Positions 24,632-32,714 of a stretch of 64,000 nucleotides of DNA are shown here, in pieces. The stretch is from Psychrobacter ciconiae (GTDB lineage Bacteria > Pseudomonadota > Gammaproteobacteria > Pseudomonadales > Moraxellaceae): positions 1,364,001-1,428,000 of the forward strand of contig NZ_CAJGYV010000001.1 in assembly GCF_904846055.1 (NCBI RefSeq), written 5' to 3'. A program made the translations under genes and the position numbers. The notes beneath the pieces were generated by a model. The model was not told the origin of the DNA. It ran no database searches and saw only the letters and a program-made list of their open reading frames with translations. Each line of letters starts with the position of its first letter. The first letter of the stretch is position 1.

Positions 24632-25633
24632 TCAAAGGTTGTGAACCAAGATTGCAGGGCAGGGCGCACGATCAATCCACGATTGAATGGTGTCTTCATC
24701 GAAGGCAATTTCATCAGGAAGTGGCAAAAAAACGGCGCTTCCGGTGCCGCTCATTCGCGCTGCGCTGACCTCAGCTGGCAATAGGCTTTGTAAGTAGTCA
24801 AGCGCCTCGGCAACCTTGGGCGCCATATCGGTCACGATGGGTGTAAATACGTTTTGATAAGGCGGTTTTAAGGTTTGGTAAAAATCGGCAGCTTGAGTTT
24901 CGATGTCTGTTGTTGCCAGCACAGGCATGGTTCGACAAAGCTTAGGGTGGGCAAATAGCGTTTCGGTGCTGATGTGGGCACTGGGCGTTAACAGTAAATA
25001 ATACTGCTCAGGAAGCAAAATAGGCGCAAGAGCGTCACCGATGCCGCTGCCAATGGCGTCTTGGTTAAAAATAAATACCGGAACGTCAGCGCCAAGCTTG
25101 ACGCCAAGCTCATAAAGGCTATCAAGGGTTAAGTCAAGTTGCCACAAATGGTTCAAGGTAGTGAGCGTTGTCGCAGCGTTTGATGAGCCGCCACCAAGCC
25201 CTGCGCCCATAGGGATATGCTTATCAATGCTTAAGGTAATTTGGCTGAGGACTTCTGGCAGCTCGTCTTGCTCAAGGGCGTGTTGCAGTAGGGCGACCGC
25301 GGCTTTAATGATTAAGTTGTCTGCCAAGTTTTCGGTGATGGCAGCCGCGCCATTGAGTTTAATGAGCCCGTCACAAAGGGCTGCGGCTTGGTCAGAGCTT
25401 GATTTTGCCCAAAAATCAGGAATGCTTTGAATAAGTGGCGCGACGGCTAAACTGTCAGTTGGCAAAAAATGCAAATAATCGCCCCAATCAAGCAGGCGAA
25501 ATACCGTTTGTAAGTCATGATAACCGTCTGCTCGCTTTTGAGTGATGTGCAAAAATAAATTGATTTTGGCAGGAGATAGGCGCGTGATGGCTGTATTTGA
25601 GCCAAAATAATAAGTTGAGCTTGCGTAGGTCAT
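24632..25633 (-). CDS. ispE: 4-diphosphocytidyl-2-C-methyl-D-erythritol kinase
   Basis: IspE phosphorylates CDP-methylerythritol in the MEP isoprenoid pathway. The 333-residue GHMP kinase has SPAKINLFLHITQKRADGYHDLQTVF at the N-terminus, the ATP motif IPMGAGLGGGSSNAATTL, and the C-terminal MSGTGSAVFL. It is longer than E. coli IspE (283) because of inserts, for example around residues 75-95. Good ribosome site (AGGGGAAG). lolB is 21 bp upstream in the same orientation, so they form an operon. Confidence 0.95.
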   Translation of the reverse strand: MTYASSTYYFGSNTAITRLSPAKINLFLHITQKRADGYHDLQTVFRLLDWGDYLHFLPTDSLAVAPLIQSIPDFWAKSSSDQAAALCDGLIKLNGAAAITENLADNLIIKAAVALLQHALEQDELPEVLSQITLSIDKHIPMGAGLGGGSSNAATTLTTLNHLWQLDLTLDSLYELGVKLGADVPVFIFNQDAIGSGIGDALAPILLPEQYYLLLTPSAHISTETLFAHPKLCRTMPVLATTDIETQAADFYQTLKPPYQNVFTPIVTDMAPKVAEALDYLQSLLPAEVSAARMSGTGSAVFLPLPDEIAFDEDTIQSWIDRAPCPAILVHNL

Positions 25634-25654
25634 GAGCGGCTTCCCCTAAATCGA

Positions 25655-26251
25655 TTATTGATGGGTGATGGTCATAACGACTTTTTGCCCTGTTGGTTGA
25701 GTGGCGCTGATTTTATTTGGCAGCTTATCATTGCCTTTATAGCCAAAACTTGCCGACCAAGCCCCGTTTTGCGAGCTGATTAGGCGATTTTGGGCGTCAA
25801 GCTTGGCATTTTTGTCGCTTGGGGCCGCGCGTCCTGAAATCCAATACGGCATTTGCGATATCGGCGCTTGCCAACCGGTCGCTTTTTGGAGCAACTCTTC
25901 TGGAGTTTTGGCGCTCAGCGTTCCGGTTTTTTCACTGATTAAGGTTGCGCTTTGACCGTCATAGCTGATGTTGGTTTTGCCAATGCCAAGCGCGCCGATA
26001 AGCTCAATAGCAAAGCGATCGTTTTCTTGACCCCAAGCATAAAATGCGCTGCCGCCTTGATTGCCATCGCCTGAACTTGGACTGGTAACGCCAATTTTGC
26101 CATTAATATTAAAACTTGCAAGCTTTTGTGGTTGGCTGATGGTTGACTGACTGGTTGCGGGGCTTTTTGGCAGTGACTGACAGCCGCCTGCCAGCAGTAT
26201 GGGTAAGCTGATGACCGCTAACGTGAAAGACTTTTTTGAAAAAAACGACAT
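25655..26251 (-). CDS. lolB: Outer-membrane lipoprotein LolB
   Basis: LolB accepts lipoproteins from LolA and inserts them in the outer membrane. The protein has a lipoprotein signal peptide ending in the lipobox LAGGC. The mature part has the LolB beta pattern (KLASFNINGKIGVTSP, GGSAFYAWGQENDRFAIELIGALG, MPYWISGRAAP). Identity is supported by gene order ispE-lolB-TPR facing hemA. The ATG at 26251 (MSFFSKK) was preferred over 26266 because GAGG lies 9 bp upstream. Confidence 0.9.
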   Translation of the reverse strand: MSFFSKKSFTLAVISLPILLAGGCQSLPKSPATSQSTISQPQKLASFNINGKIGVTSPSSGDGNQGGSAFYAWGQENDRFAIELIGALGIGKTNISYDGQSATLISEKTGTLSAKTPEELLQKATGWQAPISQMPYWISGRAAPSDKNAKLDAQNRLISSQNGAWSASFGYKGNDKLPNKISATQPTGQKVVMTITHQ

Positions 26252-26429
26252 GATGGAGAGCCTCAAATTATTTTTAACCGCCGATACTAAATGTTCACCG
26301 GAGCTGTGATGATTTTAAATTAGAAATCAAGATTACCAAAGTATTGTTTCAGCCGTCACGACAAAGCGTTATAAGATTTTAATCCTAAGCTTGATTTTTG
26401 GCGCCATGAACGTCAAGTTTTTTTAAAGC

Positions 26430-28199
26430 CTAATATAGCTGAACGCGGTCGTTGATGTTTTGTTGACCGAACGAAAAGCGCTCTTGCAAATCGCGCAAGA
26501 GGCTGGTCACTTTCTCCGTATCATTGAGCCCTTGGTACGCCCGTAACAGCAGCGTTCCTGATTCGAGCGTCGGTAGTACGTCGTAAGGCGTTTGTAAATA
26601 CTCAATGACCTCTTGGAACTTTTCATTGGCAAGGGCATTTTCAGCCAAGGTGTTCAACGCCTGTAAATGCAAATTGCTGTCGTAGCGCGGGTCGTCAAAG
26701 CGAGTTTGGATAATGCTGCGCGCAATGTTTGTCCCTTCTACTGAGTTTTTATTTTTTGCCAACAACAATTGCGCAAAGCTTAATTGGTAAGTCAAATTGT
26801 CAGGGGCTAAGGTTTGCAAGTGATTCAATATCGTGCGCTTAACGTCATAGTCCTTGATGTTATCAAGAAGTTGGGCGCGGGCAAATAAAATCATCTCGCT
26901 GTTCGGGTAGCGGCGACTGGCTTTAGTCAAAATCTGCCGCGCTTCATTATCCTCGCCGCGCTGCCATAAGATGTCTGCTTGCATCACATAAGCTGCAGGA
27001 GCAAAGACTTCAAACTGGCTTCGCAGCTTGACCAATACCGCAATGGCGGCATCAACATTGTCATCAAGAAGCTCAAGGTCGACCACTTTTTCACGAGCTG
27101 CAAGCACCAAGTCCTCTTGCATCACGCCATTTAGATAATATTTTGCCTGATCAAAGCGCTGCTGACGCTCGGCACTGATTCCTAAATAATAATACGCTTG
27201 GTTTAGATAATTGGGGCTTTTTGCTAAGATGTTTAGCAGCTTATCGGCGGTTTTATAGTCTTCGACATCAAGGCTAACAAGCGCGGCAAGCAAGGTGATT
27301 TCAGGGTCGTTATCAAAGCGGTTTTGCGCTTCAAGAAGCAAATTTTGCGCCTCCAAATTGCGCTTTAAATCCAATAAGTAGCGAATCTCATACAGATACA
27401 GACTTTTACTGTTGGGAATCCGCAGCCGAGCTTGGCTGATAAATTGACTGACCGTAGCCGTTGGCTCAGTTTTACGTAAGATGTCTGCTTTTAAAGTGAT
27501 AAACGGGATATAATCTGGCTTTTGCATCAAAGCGCGGTTGATATGCGTCAGCGCATTTTCAGGGTCATTAAACTGATATAGCAGCCCCGCTTTTAACACC
27601 GAAAGAGAGGCGTTTTGCGTGCTGTCAATGGGTTCAAGAGCAGCAAGCAGCTCACGCTGATCATCGAGGTCATGGGGATAAATGCCAATCAAAATCTCAC
27701 TTAAATCAGCGCGTGGGTCGTATCGCAAAATCCGGTTCAGCGTTGAGCCTGCCAAACGATAATCATGAGCCTTGAGCGCCAAATGGGCGACATAAAACCA
27801 CGCCGGAACATGGTCGGGGTTATCCGACTGCCAGCGCTTAGCAAAGCTTAGCGATCGGCTTGGGTGCTCAGTGGCGATAGACAGTCCAAGTGCCCGCTCA
27901 AAAACCGCGGTGGCGTCTTTTTTAAAAGCCTCATGCTTGTAAATCGTTAAGGCGCGGGGCATATCGCCGCGGTCAGCCGCAAACTCAGCATCAAGCAGCG
28001 CATAAAGATTGGGACTGGAAGTTATGCTTTGGTTAAGGACAAGGCGGTCGTCTGAAGAGGTTGGCTGGTGGCTTTCAGAAGTTGTTTGGGCTACGGCAAC
28101 CGCCGGCACGCTAATAAGCAGAGTTACAGTTACTAAGGCGCTAAGCCACCGCTTTTTGCAAAAAAAAGCGCTTAGTTGGGGCTGCCGTGACTTCAACAT
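26430..28199 (-). CDS. Exported tetratricopeptide-repeat protein
   Basis: The protein of about 589 residues has an N-terminal signal peptide (RRWLSALVTV-type hydrophobic run ending near AVAVA) and then a chain of TPR-like helix pairs from about residue 60 to the end (for example AFAADRGDMPRALTIYKHEA, NPDHVPAWFYVAHLALKAHD, YYLGISAERQQRFDQAKYYL). It corresponds in position to the TPR protein next to lolB and hemA in Pseudomonas aeruginosa (PA4667). It likely scaffolds envelope protein complexes; no enzyme motif is seen. The ATG at 28199 was chosen because it directly gives a signal peptide, though no good ribosome site is visible. Confidence 0.87.
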   Translation of the reverse strand: MLKSRQPQLSAFFCKKRWLSALVTVTLLISVPAVAVAQTTSESHQPTSSDDRLVLNQSITSSPNLYALLDAEFAADRGDMPRALTIYKHEAFKKDATAVFERALGLSIATEHPSRSLSFAKRWQSDNPDHVPAWFYVAHLALKAHDYRLAGSTLNRILRYDPRADLSEILIGIYPHDLDDQRELLAALEPIDSTQNASLSVLKAGLLYQFNDPENALTHINRALMQKPDYIPFITLKADILRKTEPTATVSQFISQARLRIPNSKSLYLYEIRYLLDLKRNLEAQNLLLEAQNRFDNDPEITLLAALVSLDVEDYKTADKLLNILAKSPNYLNQAYYYLGISAERQQRFDQAKYYLNGVMQEDLVLAAREKVVDLELLDDNVDAAIAVLVKLRSQFEVFAPAAYVMQADILWQRGEDNEARQILTKASRRYPNSEMILFARAQLLDNIKDYDVKRTILNHLQTLAPDNLTYQLSFAQLLLAKNKNSVEGTNIARSIIQTRFDDPRYDSNLHLQALNTLAENALANEKFQEVIEYLQTPYDVLPTLESGTLLLRAYQGLNDTEKVTSLLRDLQERFSFGQQNINDRVQLY

Positions 28200-28735
28200 A
28201 GAGTTATGAGCTCGATAAAGTAAGTATGCTGAAAAATCAGTAAGAATCATAAAAAAGAATCATCACTAAGCAAAAGATTCAAAGCAGTGAATTCTAAACT
28301 TAAATAAACTGTCGAAATCTTATAGATAATAACCAATATCAAATCAGATAATATTATAAAAAGGTTAGAATTATCAAAACAATGCCACTCCTGTTACATC
28401 ATACGCCATTTTGTAAGACTTGGCTTTTTAAATCAAAAAAACCAATTTGAATAACGCTCAAGCTTCTGCGGTCAGCAACTATAAAGTAATGTTTGGAAAA
28501 AATGCTTTGTTGATAACGACTTAGCCAAGCTTACCGATTGCAGTATTAACCAATTCGGCGATCAATGCTATAATATTATGTTTAATAATTATCCATCGGC
28601 TTTTTAATCTAAAAAAGATGGTTATCAGCCAAGTTCAATAAGGCTGGGTCAATATTTACTCTAAAACACCGCAGTTGCTACACAATCTGCTTGTTGGGCG
28701 CTTATGCTCGGTGTTGTCGCTACGGTTTATCAGTC
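28200..28735. other. Divergent intergenic region between the TPR gene and hemA
   Basis: The 536-bp AT-rich region contains no supported ORF. Facing hemA, an extended -10 box (TGCTATAAT, 28566-28574) is the best promoter. A leader of about 155 nt would precede the hemA start. No regulator site was recognised. Confidence 0.6.
28566..28574 (+). promoter_or_regulatory. Extended -10 promoter of hemA
   Basis: TG-C-TATAAT is a perfect extended -10; there is no good -35. It lies 162 bp upstream of the hemA ATG. Confidence 0.6.
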
Positions 28736-30025
28736 ATGAGATTAGTGGTCATCGGGGTTAATCATAAAACCGCACCAGTCGCTTTGCGTGAGCGTCTGGC
28801 ATTTGTCGGTGACGATGTGACGACCGCTTTAAGACAGCTTAAAAGCATGAGCGATGGCTGTGTGATTGTCTCAACCTGCAACCGAACTGAGATTTATGCG
28901 CTACTGCCTCAAAGCATCGCCGAGCAATCAGACGGTATTGAACAAATTAAATCTTGGCTTGCGCAATTTAAAGGCATGGCATTTTCTGAAATTCAAGCTT
29001 ATCTATACACCCATCAAAACTCGCACGCGCTGACGCATTGGCTGCGCGTGGCATCAGGGCTTGACTCGATGATTTTGGGTGAGCCGCAGATTTTGGGGCA
29101 AATTAAACAAGCCGTCCAGTTGGCGCAGTCGCAGCAAGCGTTAAGCAGTCAGTTGTCTTGGGTCATTGACCAAGTTTTTGCCGCCGCCAAACGCGTTCGC
29201 AGTGACACCCAAGTTGGCGCGCAAGCGGTATCGCTTGGCTTTGCGGCTGCTAAATTGGTCACCCAAATCTTTGATGATATTGCCAGTCGAACGCTTTTGG
29301 TGGTTGCCGCAGGCGAGATGAACCGCTTGGTGGCAACTCACATTGCAGGGCTTGGCGTAGGTCGAATTATCGTCTGTAATAGAAGCCCTGAGCGCGCTCA
29401 AGCCTTGGCAGCAGAGCTGGCTGCCCCTAACCGTAGGGTTGAAGTTCGCGGGCTTGACGCGCTTGCCGAGGTACTAAGCGAGGCGGATATCGTCAGCAGT
29501 TGTAGCGGCAGTATGGACGCGCTGATTGATAAAGCCATGACCATCACGGCGCTAAAACGTCGCCGCTATCAGCCCATATTGATGGTCGATTTGGCAGTGC
29601 CGCGCGATATTGAGCCGAGTATTGGGCAGTTGGATGATGTTTATTTGTACTCGGTTGATGACTTGCAGCACGTGATTGCCGGCAATTTAGAGCAGCGCCG
29701 GCAAGCTGCCGTTGACGCTGAACTTTTAGTCAGTCAACTGGTCGTTGAAATGGAGCGCCGCTTTCAAGTTCGCCAAGTTGGCCGTGACATTCAAGCTTAC
29801 CGCGCTCGCACCCAAGACCAAGTTGCCCAGTTGGTGGCTCAGTCCTTGCAAAAGCTTGAATCAGGGGAGCAAAGCGCCGAGCAGACCATCACTGAATTGT
29901 CGCGCCGCTTGTCACAAACGCTCAGTCATGCGCCCTCAAAGCTGATGCGCAAAGCCGCTCGCGAAGGCGACAGCGCCCTGCTAGATTTTGTCGTGACAGG
30001 GCTTCATGATGCTTATCGAAAATAG
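28736..30025 (+). CDS. hemA: Glutamyl-tRNA reductase
   Basis: HemA reduces glutamyl-tRNA to glutamate-1-semialdehyde, the first step of tetrapyrrole synthesis; hemL in this window does the next step. The 429-residue protein has VIGVNHKTAPVALRERLAF, the active-site cysteine in VIVSTCNRTEIYAL, SGLDSMILGEPQILGQIK, the NADPH domain, and a C-terminal dimerisation helix. The ATG at 28736 gives the canonical MRLVVIGVNHKTAP start, and the longer frame from 28691 is not conserved. It faces the TPR gene and is probably monocistronic. Confidence 0.97.
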   Translation: MRLVVIGVNHKTAPVALRERLAFVGDDVTTALRQLKSMSDGCVIVSTCNRTEIYALLPQSIAEQSDGIEQIKSWLAQFKGMAFSEIQAYLYTHQNSHALTHWLRVASGLDSMILGEPQILGQIKQAVQLAQSQQALSSQLSWVIDQVFAAAKRVRSDTQVGAQAVSLGFAAAKLVTQIFDDIASRTLLVVAAGEMNRLVATHIAGLGVGRIIVCNRSPERAQALAAELAAPNRRVEVRGLDALAEVLSEADIVSSCSGSMDALIDKAMTITALKRRRYQPILMVDLAVPRDIEPSIGQLDDVYLYSVDDLQHVIAGNLEQRRQAAVDAELLVSQLVVEMERRFQVRQVGRDIQAYRARTQDQVAQLVAQSLQKLESGEQSAEQTITELSRRLSQTLSHAPSKLMRKAAREGDSALLDFVVTGLHDAYRK

Positions 30026-30123
30026 TTTAGCCATTTTAAAAAGTTTGCAAAATTTAAAACTGAAAATCAGCCGTTTTTACAAAATAAAATGCGCCGTTAA
30101 GTCAAATAGATAGCAATAGACCA

Positions 30124-30152
30124 TTGTCAAGCCTAATAATCGGTGGTAGTAT
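30124..30152 (+). promoter_or_regulatory. Promoter of the structured leader
   Basis: TTGTCA (30124-30129) and TAGTAT (30147-30152) are 17 bp apart. The predicted start, about 30159-30160, coincides with the first base of the structured element. Confidence 0.6.
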
Positions 30153-30159
30153 TAAGCTT

Positions 30160-30467
30160 CATGATACACATCAGTAGCCCGAGCGCTCCTTACCATCTGC
30201 TGAGCGCTAAGCAGCATCAATCGAATCGCTAGCCCAAGCTTCCCTATTCTTGGATGACTTATTCTTAACCAAGAACATAAAGCCTACTGATCATCATAAC
30301 TACATACCTAATATAACGGCAATAGCGCAGGAAAAAAGCGCCATATCGTTAACCTCTATTCTAATCGCGACTTAACCCTTGGGTGGCTTTACCTTGCGCC
30401 TTTTTTTATGGATAAGTTGTTATTAACCATCCCATATAATCCGCTTTTTGGGGTTATATCTTTTTTT
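30160..30467 (+). ncRNA. Structured 5' leader (or sRNA) upstream of the aminotransferase gene
   Basis: A closing helix is formed by ATGAT/ATCAT (30161-30165 with 30293-30297) and ATCAGTAG/CTACTGAT (30170-30177 with 30284-30291). It encloses two perfect 7-bp hairpins, AGCGCTC/GAGCGCT (30182-30188, 30202-30208) and TTCTTGG/CCAAGAA (30247-30253, 30269-30275). Two T-runs follow: one at 30401 after a long imperfect stem, and one after a clear terminator hairpin at 30434-30459. A promoter ends just at the element and the next gene starts at 30505. The layout suggests a cis-acting attenuator or riboswitch-like leader, or a separate sRNA. No known riboswitch class was recognised. All pairing was found by eye. 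Confidence 0.5.
30434..30467 (+). terminator. Terminator hairpin just upstream of the aminotransferase RBS
   Basis: ATATAATCC pairs with GGGTTATAT (one T-G pair), followed by C and seven T. The ribosome site AAGGAG is only 26 bp downstream, which suits a premature terminator in the leader. Confidence 0.7.
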
Positions 30468-30504
30468 ATTGCAATTTACTCAATCGACAAACAAGGAGTG
30501 TCTC

Positions 30505-31656
30505 ATGCCTGCATTACGTCAAGACATTGACCCAGAAGGCTTACTTGAATATTCAGTGGTTTATACCGACCGTGCTTTAAACCATATGTCCAAAGTGTTC
30601 CAAAAAGTCATGAACGACTTATCTCGTGACCTAAAAGCCGTTTATAACGCTGACGCCGTGGCTATCCTTCCAGGGTCAGGAACTTATGGCATGGAAGCGG
30701 TTGCCCGTCAATTGGCGCAAAACGAAGACTGCCTTATCATTCGTAACGGTTGGTTCAGCTACCGCTGGACGCAAATCTTAGAGCAAGGCAAATTTGCCAA
30801 ATCGTCAATCGTTCTTGCCGCTGACCGCGAAGACGACGAAGACCGCCCTGAGCCATTTGCGCCAGTGGCTATCGAAAAAGCGGTTGCCAAAATCAAAGAA
30901 GCCAAGCCTGGTATCGTATTTGCGCCGCACGTTGAAACTTCAGCTGGAATTATCTTACCTGAAGACTACATCAAACAGCTTGCTGACGCTGTTCATAGCG
31001 TTGGTGGTTTATTGGTTATCGACTGCATCGCCTCAGGCTGCGTCTGGCTTGACATGAAAAAGCTTGGCATTGACGTGCTTATCAGCGCCCCACAAAAAGG
31101 TTGGAGCAGCACGCCGGGCGCAGGACTTGTCATGCTGAGCGAAAAAGCAATTGAAAAAGTTGAAAATACCGAATCAAACTGCTTTAGCTTTGACTTAAAA
31201 CAGTGGCTTAACGTCATGCGCGCCTACGAAAACGGCGGTCATGCTTACCACACCACCATGCCAACCGACAGCTTACGTCAATTCCGCGACACCATCGAAG
31301 AGTCAAAGAAAATTGGCTTTGACAAGCTTTGTGATGCTCAGTGGGAGCTTGGCAACAAAGTTCGCGCGGTTCTTGAAAGCCGTGGTATCGAAAGCGTTGC
31401 TGCTGAAGGCTTTAAAGCCCCAGGCGTTGTGGTCAGCTACACCGAGCGCGACGATATGCACAAAGGCACCGCATTTGCTGAGCTTGGCTTGCAAATTGCT
31501 GCCGGCGTTCCACTTAAGTGTGACGAGCCTGCAGGCTTTAAAACGTTCCGCCTAGGCTTATTCGGTCTTGATAAATTGACTGACGTTGATGGCGCGGTTG
31601 CTCGCTTTGAAAAAGCGCTTGACCAAGTGCTTGCTAAAGACGCCGCTTCTGCCTAA
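30505..31656 (+). CDS. Class V aminotransferase (alanine-glyoxylate / serine-pyruvate type)
   Basis: The 383-residue PLP enzyme belongs to the class V family: ILPGSGTYGMEAVARQLA near the N-terminus, FAPHVETSAGIILP, VIDCIASGCVWLDMKKLGIDVLIS, and the PLP lysine in APQKGWSSTPGAGLVML. Likely activity is transamination between alanine or serine and glyoxylate or pyruvate, but substrate cannot be fixed from sequence. The ATG at 30505 has AAGGAG 6 bp upstream; the longer frame from 30448 begins inside the leader terminator. Codon use is uniform (many preferred codons), suggesting high expression. A terminator follows. Confidence 0.92.
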   Translation: MPALRQDIDPEGLLEYSVVYTDRALNHMSKVFQKVMNDLSRDLKAVYNADAVAILPGSGTYGMEAVARQLAQNEDCLIIRNGWFSYRWTQILEQGKFAKSSIVLAADREDDEDRPEPFAPVAIEKAVAKIKEAKPGIVFAPHVETSAGIILPEDYIKQLADAVHSVGGLLVIDCIASGCVWLDMKKLGIDVLISAPQKGWSSTPGAGLVMLSEKAIEKVENTESNCFSFDLKQWLNVMRAYENGGHAYHTTMPTDSLRQFRDTIEESKKIGFDKLCDAQWELGNKVRAVLESRGIESVAAEGFKAPGVVVSYTERDDMHKGTAFAELGLQIAAGVPLKCDEPAGFKTFRLGLFGLDKLTDVDGAVARFEKALDQVLAKDAASA

Positions 31657-31686
31657 GTTTATTTTGCTTAAGCTGTAAGTCTTTAA

Positions 31687-31719
31687 GATACCAAGCTCAA
31701 CTCTTTGGGCTTGGTATTT
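31687..31719 (+). terminator. Terminator of the aminotransferase gene
   Basis: ATACCAAGC/GCTTGGTAT (9 bp, 12-nt loop) followed by T6. Confidence 0.88.
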
Positions 31720-31792
31720 TTTCAGTCTTTTATTATGTAAATTTATATATTATAATTTAATAAATTATATTATGAAAATTGAGGATAAGATG

Positions 31793-32200
31793 ATGGATTG
31801 GCAAGCGTTTACGCCGATATCGTTTTTGGGTGGTTTAATTATAGGAGTTGCCGCAAGTTTATTGCTGCTTGGTATTGGACGAATTGCAGGGGTCAGCGGA
31901 ATTACCGCAAGCGTAATTCGCGTTAAAAGCGTTGCGCCTTGGCAAGTGCTGTTTTTAATCGGCTTAATTATCTCGCCACTGATTTACCAAATCATTGTGC
32001 CGCTGCCAACGATTGAAGTCACCTCATCTGTTCTGCTACTGATTATTGCAGGGCTTTTGGTAGGTTTCGGGACTCAGCTTGGCTCAGGCTGTACCAGTGG
32101 TCATGGCATTTGCGGTTTGGCACGTTTTTCAAAGCGCTCGCTAGTTGCGGTCATCACTTTTATGGCGACGGGGATTATTACCGTAACCCTTTTACGGTAA
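31793..32200 (+). CDS. YeeE/YedE-type sulfur transport protein, first half
   Basis: The protein of about 135 residues has four hydrophobic segments and the family motif GFGTQLGSGCTSGHGICGLAR with a conserved cysteine. YeeE/YedE proteins import thiosulfate or related sulfur compounds across the inner membrane. In this split arrangement two half-size proteins are encoded in tandem, and the partner begins 50 bp downstream. The start is ambiguous (ATG 31772, 31790 or 31793); 31793 fits GAGGA at 31781-31785 best. An AT-rich promoter region precedes it. Confidence 0.88.
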   Translation: MDWQAFTPISFLGGLIIGVAASLLLLGIGRIAGVSGITASVIRVKSVAPWQVLFLIGLIISPLIYQIIVPLPTIEVTSSVLLLIIAGLLVGFGTQLGSGCTSGHGICGLARFSKRSLVAVITFMATGIITVTLLR

Positions 32201-32249
32201 GTTTTTGGGCTGAGTTAACTTTTATTAAAATAATAGCGAGGGTAAATCT

Positions 32250-32702
32250 ATGTTAAAAATTAGCTTTTCAAAAAACGATATTTTAAAAAACACTATCGGT
32301 CTAATTTCAGGATTAATTTTTGGCGTTGGTTTAATCCTATCGCAAATGGTCAATCCGCAAAAAGTCTTGGGATTTTTAAACGTCTTTGGCGCTTGGGATA
32401 TCTCGCTCGCGCTTGTGATGGTCGGGGCGTTGATGGTCTCGATAATCGGCGTTTTTATTGCCAAACGCAAATCACAAAGCCTAATTGGCGAAGCTATCAT
32501 TTTGCCCAACAAAACGGTCATTGATAAACCGCTGATTCTTGGCGCAGCTTTATTTGGTATTGGTTGGGGAATCGCCGGGATTTGTCCTGCGCCTGCCATC
32601 GTGCTTCTTGGTACAGGACAATGGCAAGCGCTAGTCTTTATAGTGGCGATGATAATAGGCATTATCGCCTATCAGCAAGTTATCAAGCCCAAACTTCGCT
32701 AA
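32250..32702 (+). CDS. YeeE/YedE-type sulfur transport protein, second half
   Basis: The 150-residue membrane protein (four hydrophobic segments) has GLILSQMVNPQKVLGFLNVFG and the cysteine motif GIGWGIAGICPAPAIVLLG, typical of the second half of split YeeE-like transporters (DUF6691-type). It forms an operon with the preceding half; both probably assemble in the membrane as one transporter. GAGGG precedes the ATG. It converges on the acyl-CoA ligase gene with only 12 bp between stops and no clear terminator. Confidence 0.88.
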   Translation: MLKISFSKNDILKNTIGLISGLIFGVGLILSQMVNPQKVLGFLNVFGAWDISLALVMVGALMVSIIGVFIAKRKSQSLIGEAIILPNKTVIDKPLILGAALFGIGWGIAGICPAPAIVLLGTGQWQALVFIVAMIIGIIAYQQVIKPKLR

Positions 32703-32714
32703 AATTTTGTCTTT

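Noticed and set aside
30160..30467. Glycine, TPP, lysine or SAM riboswitch, or 6S RNA, as identity of the aminotransferase leader
   Set aside because: None of the conserved core motifs of these classes was found by eye.
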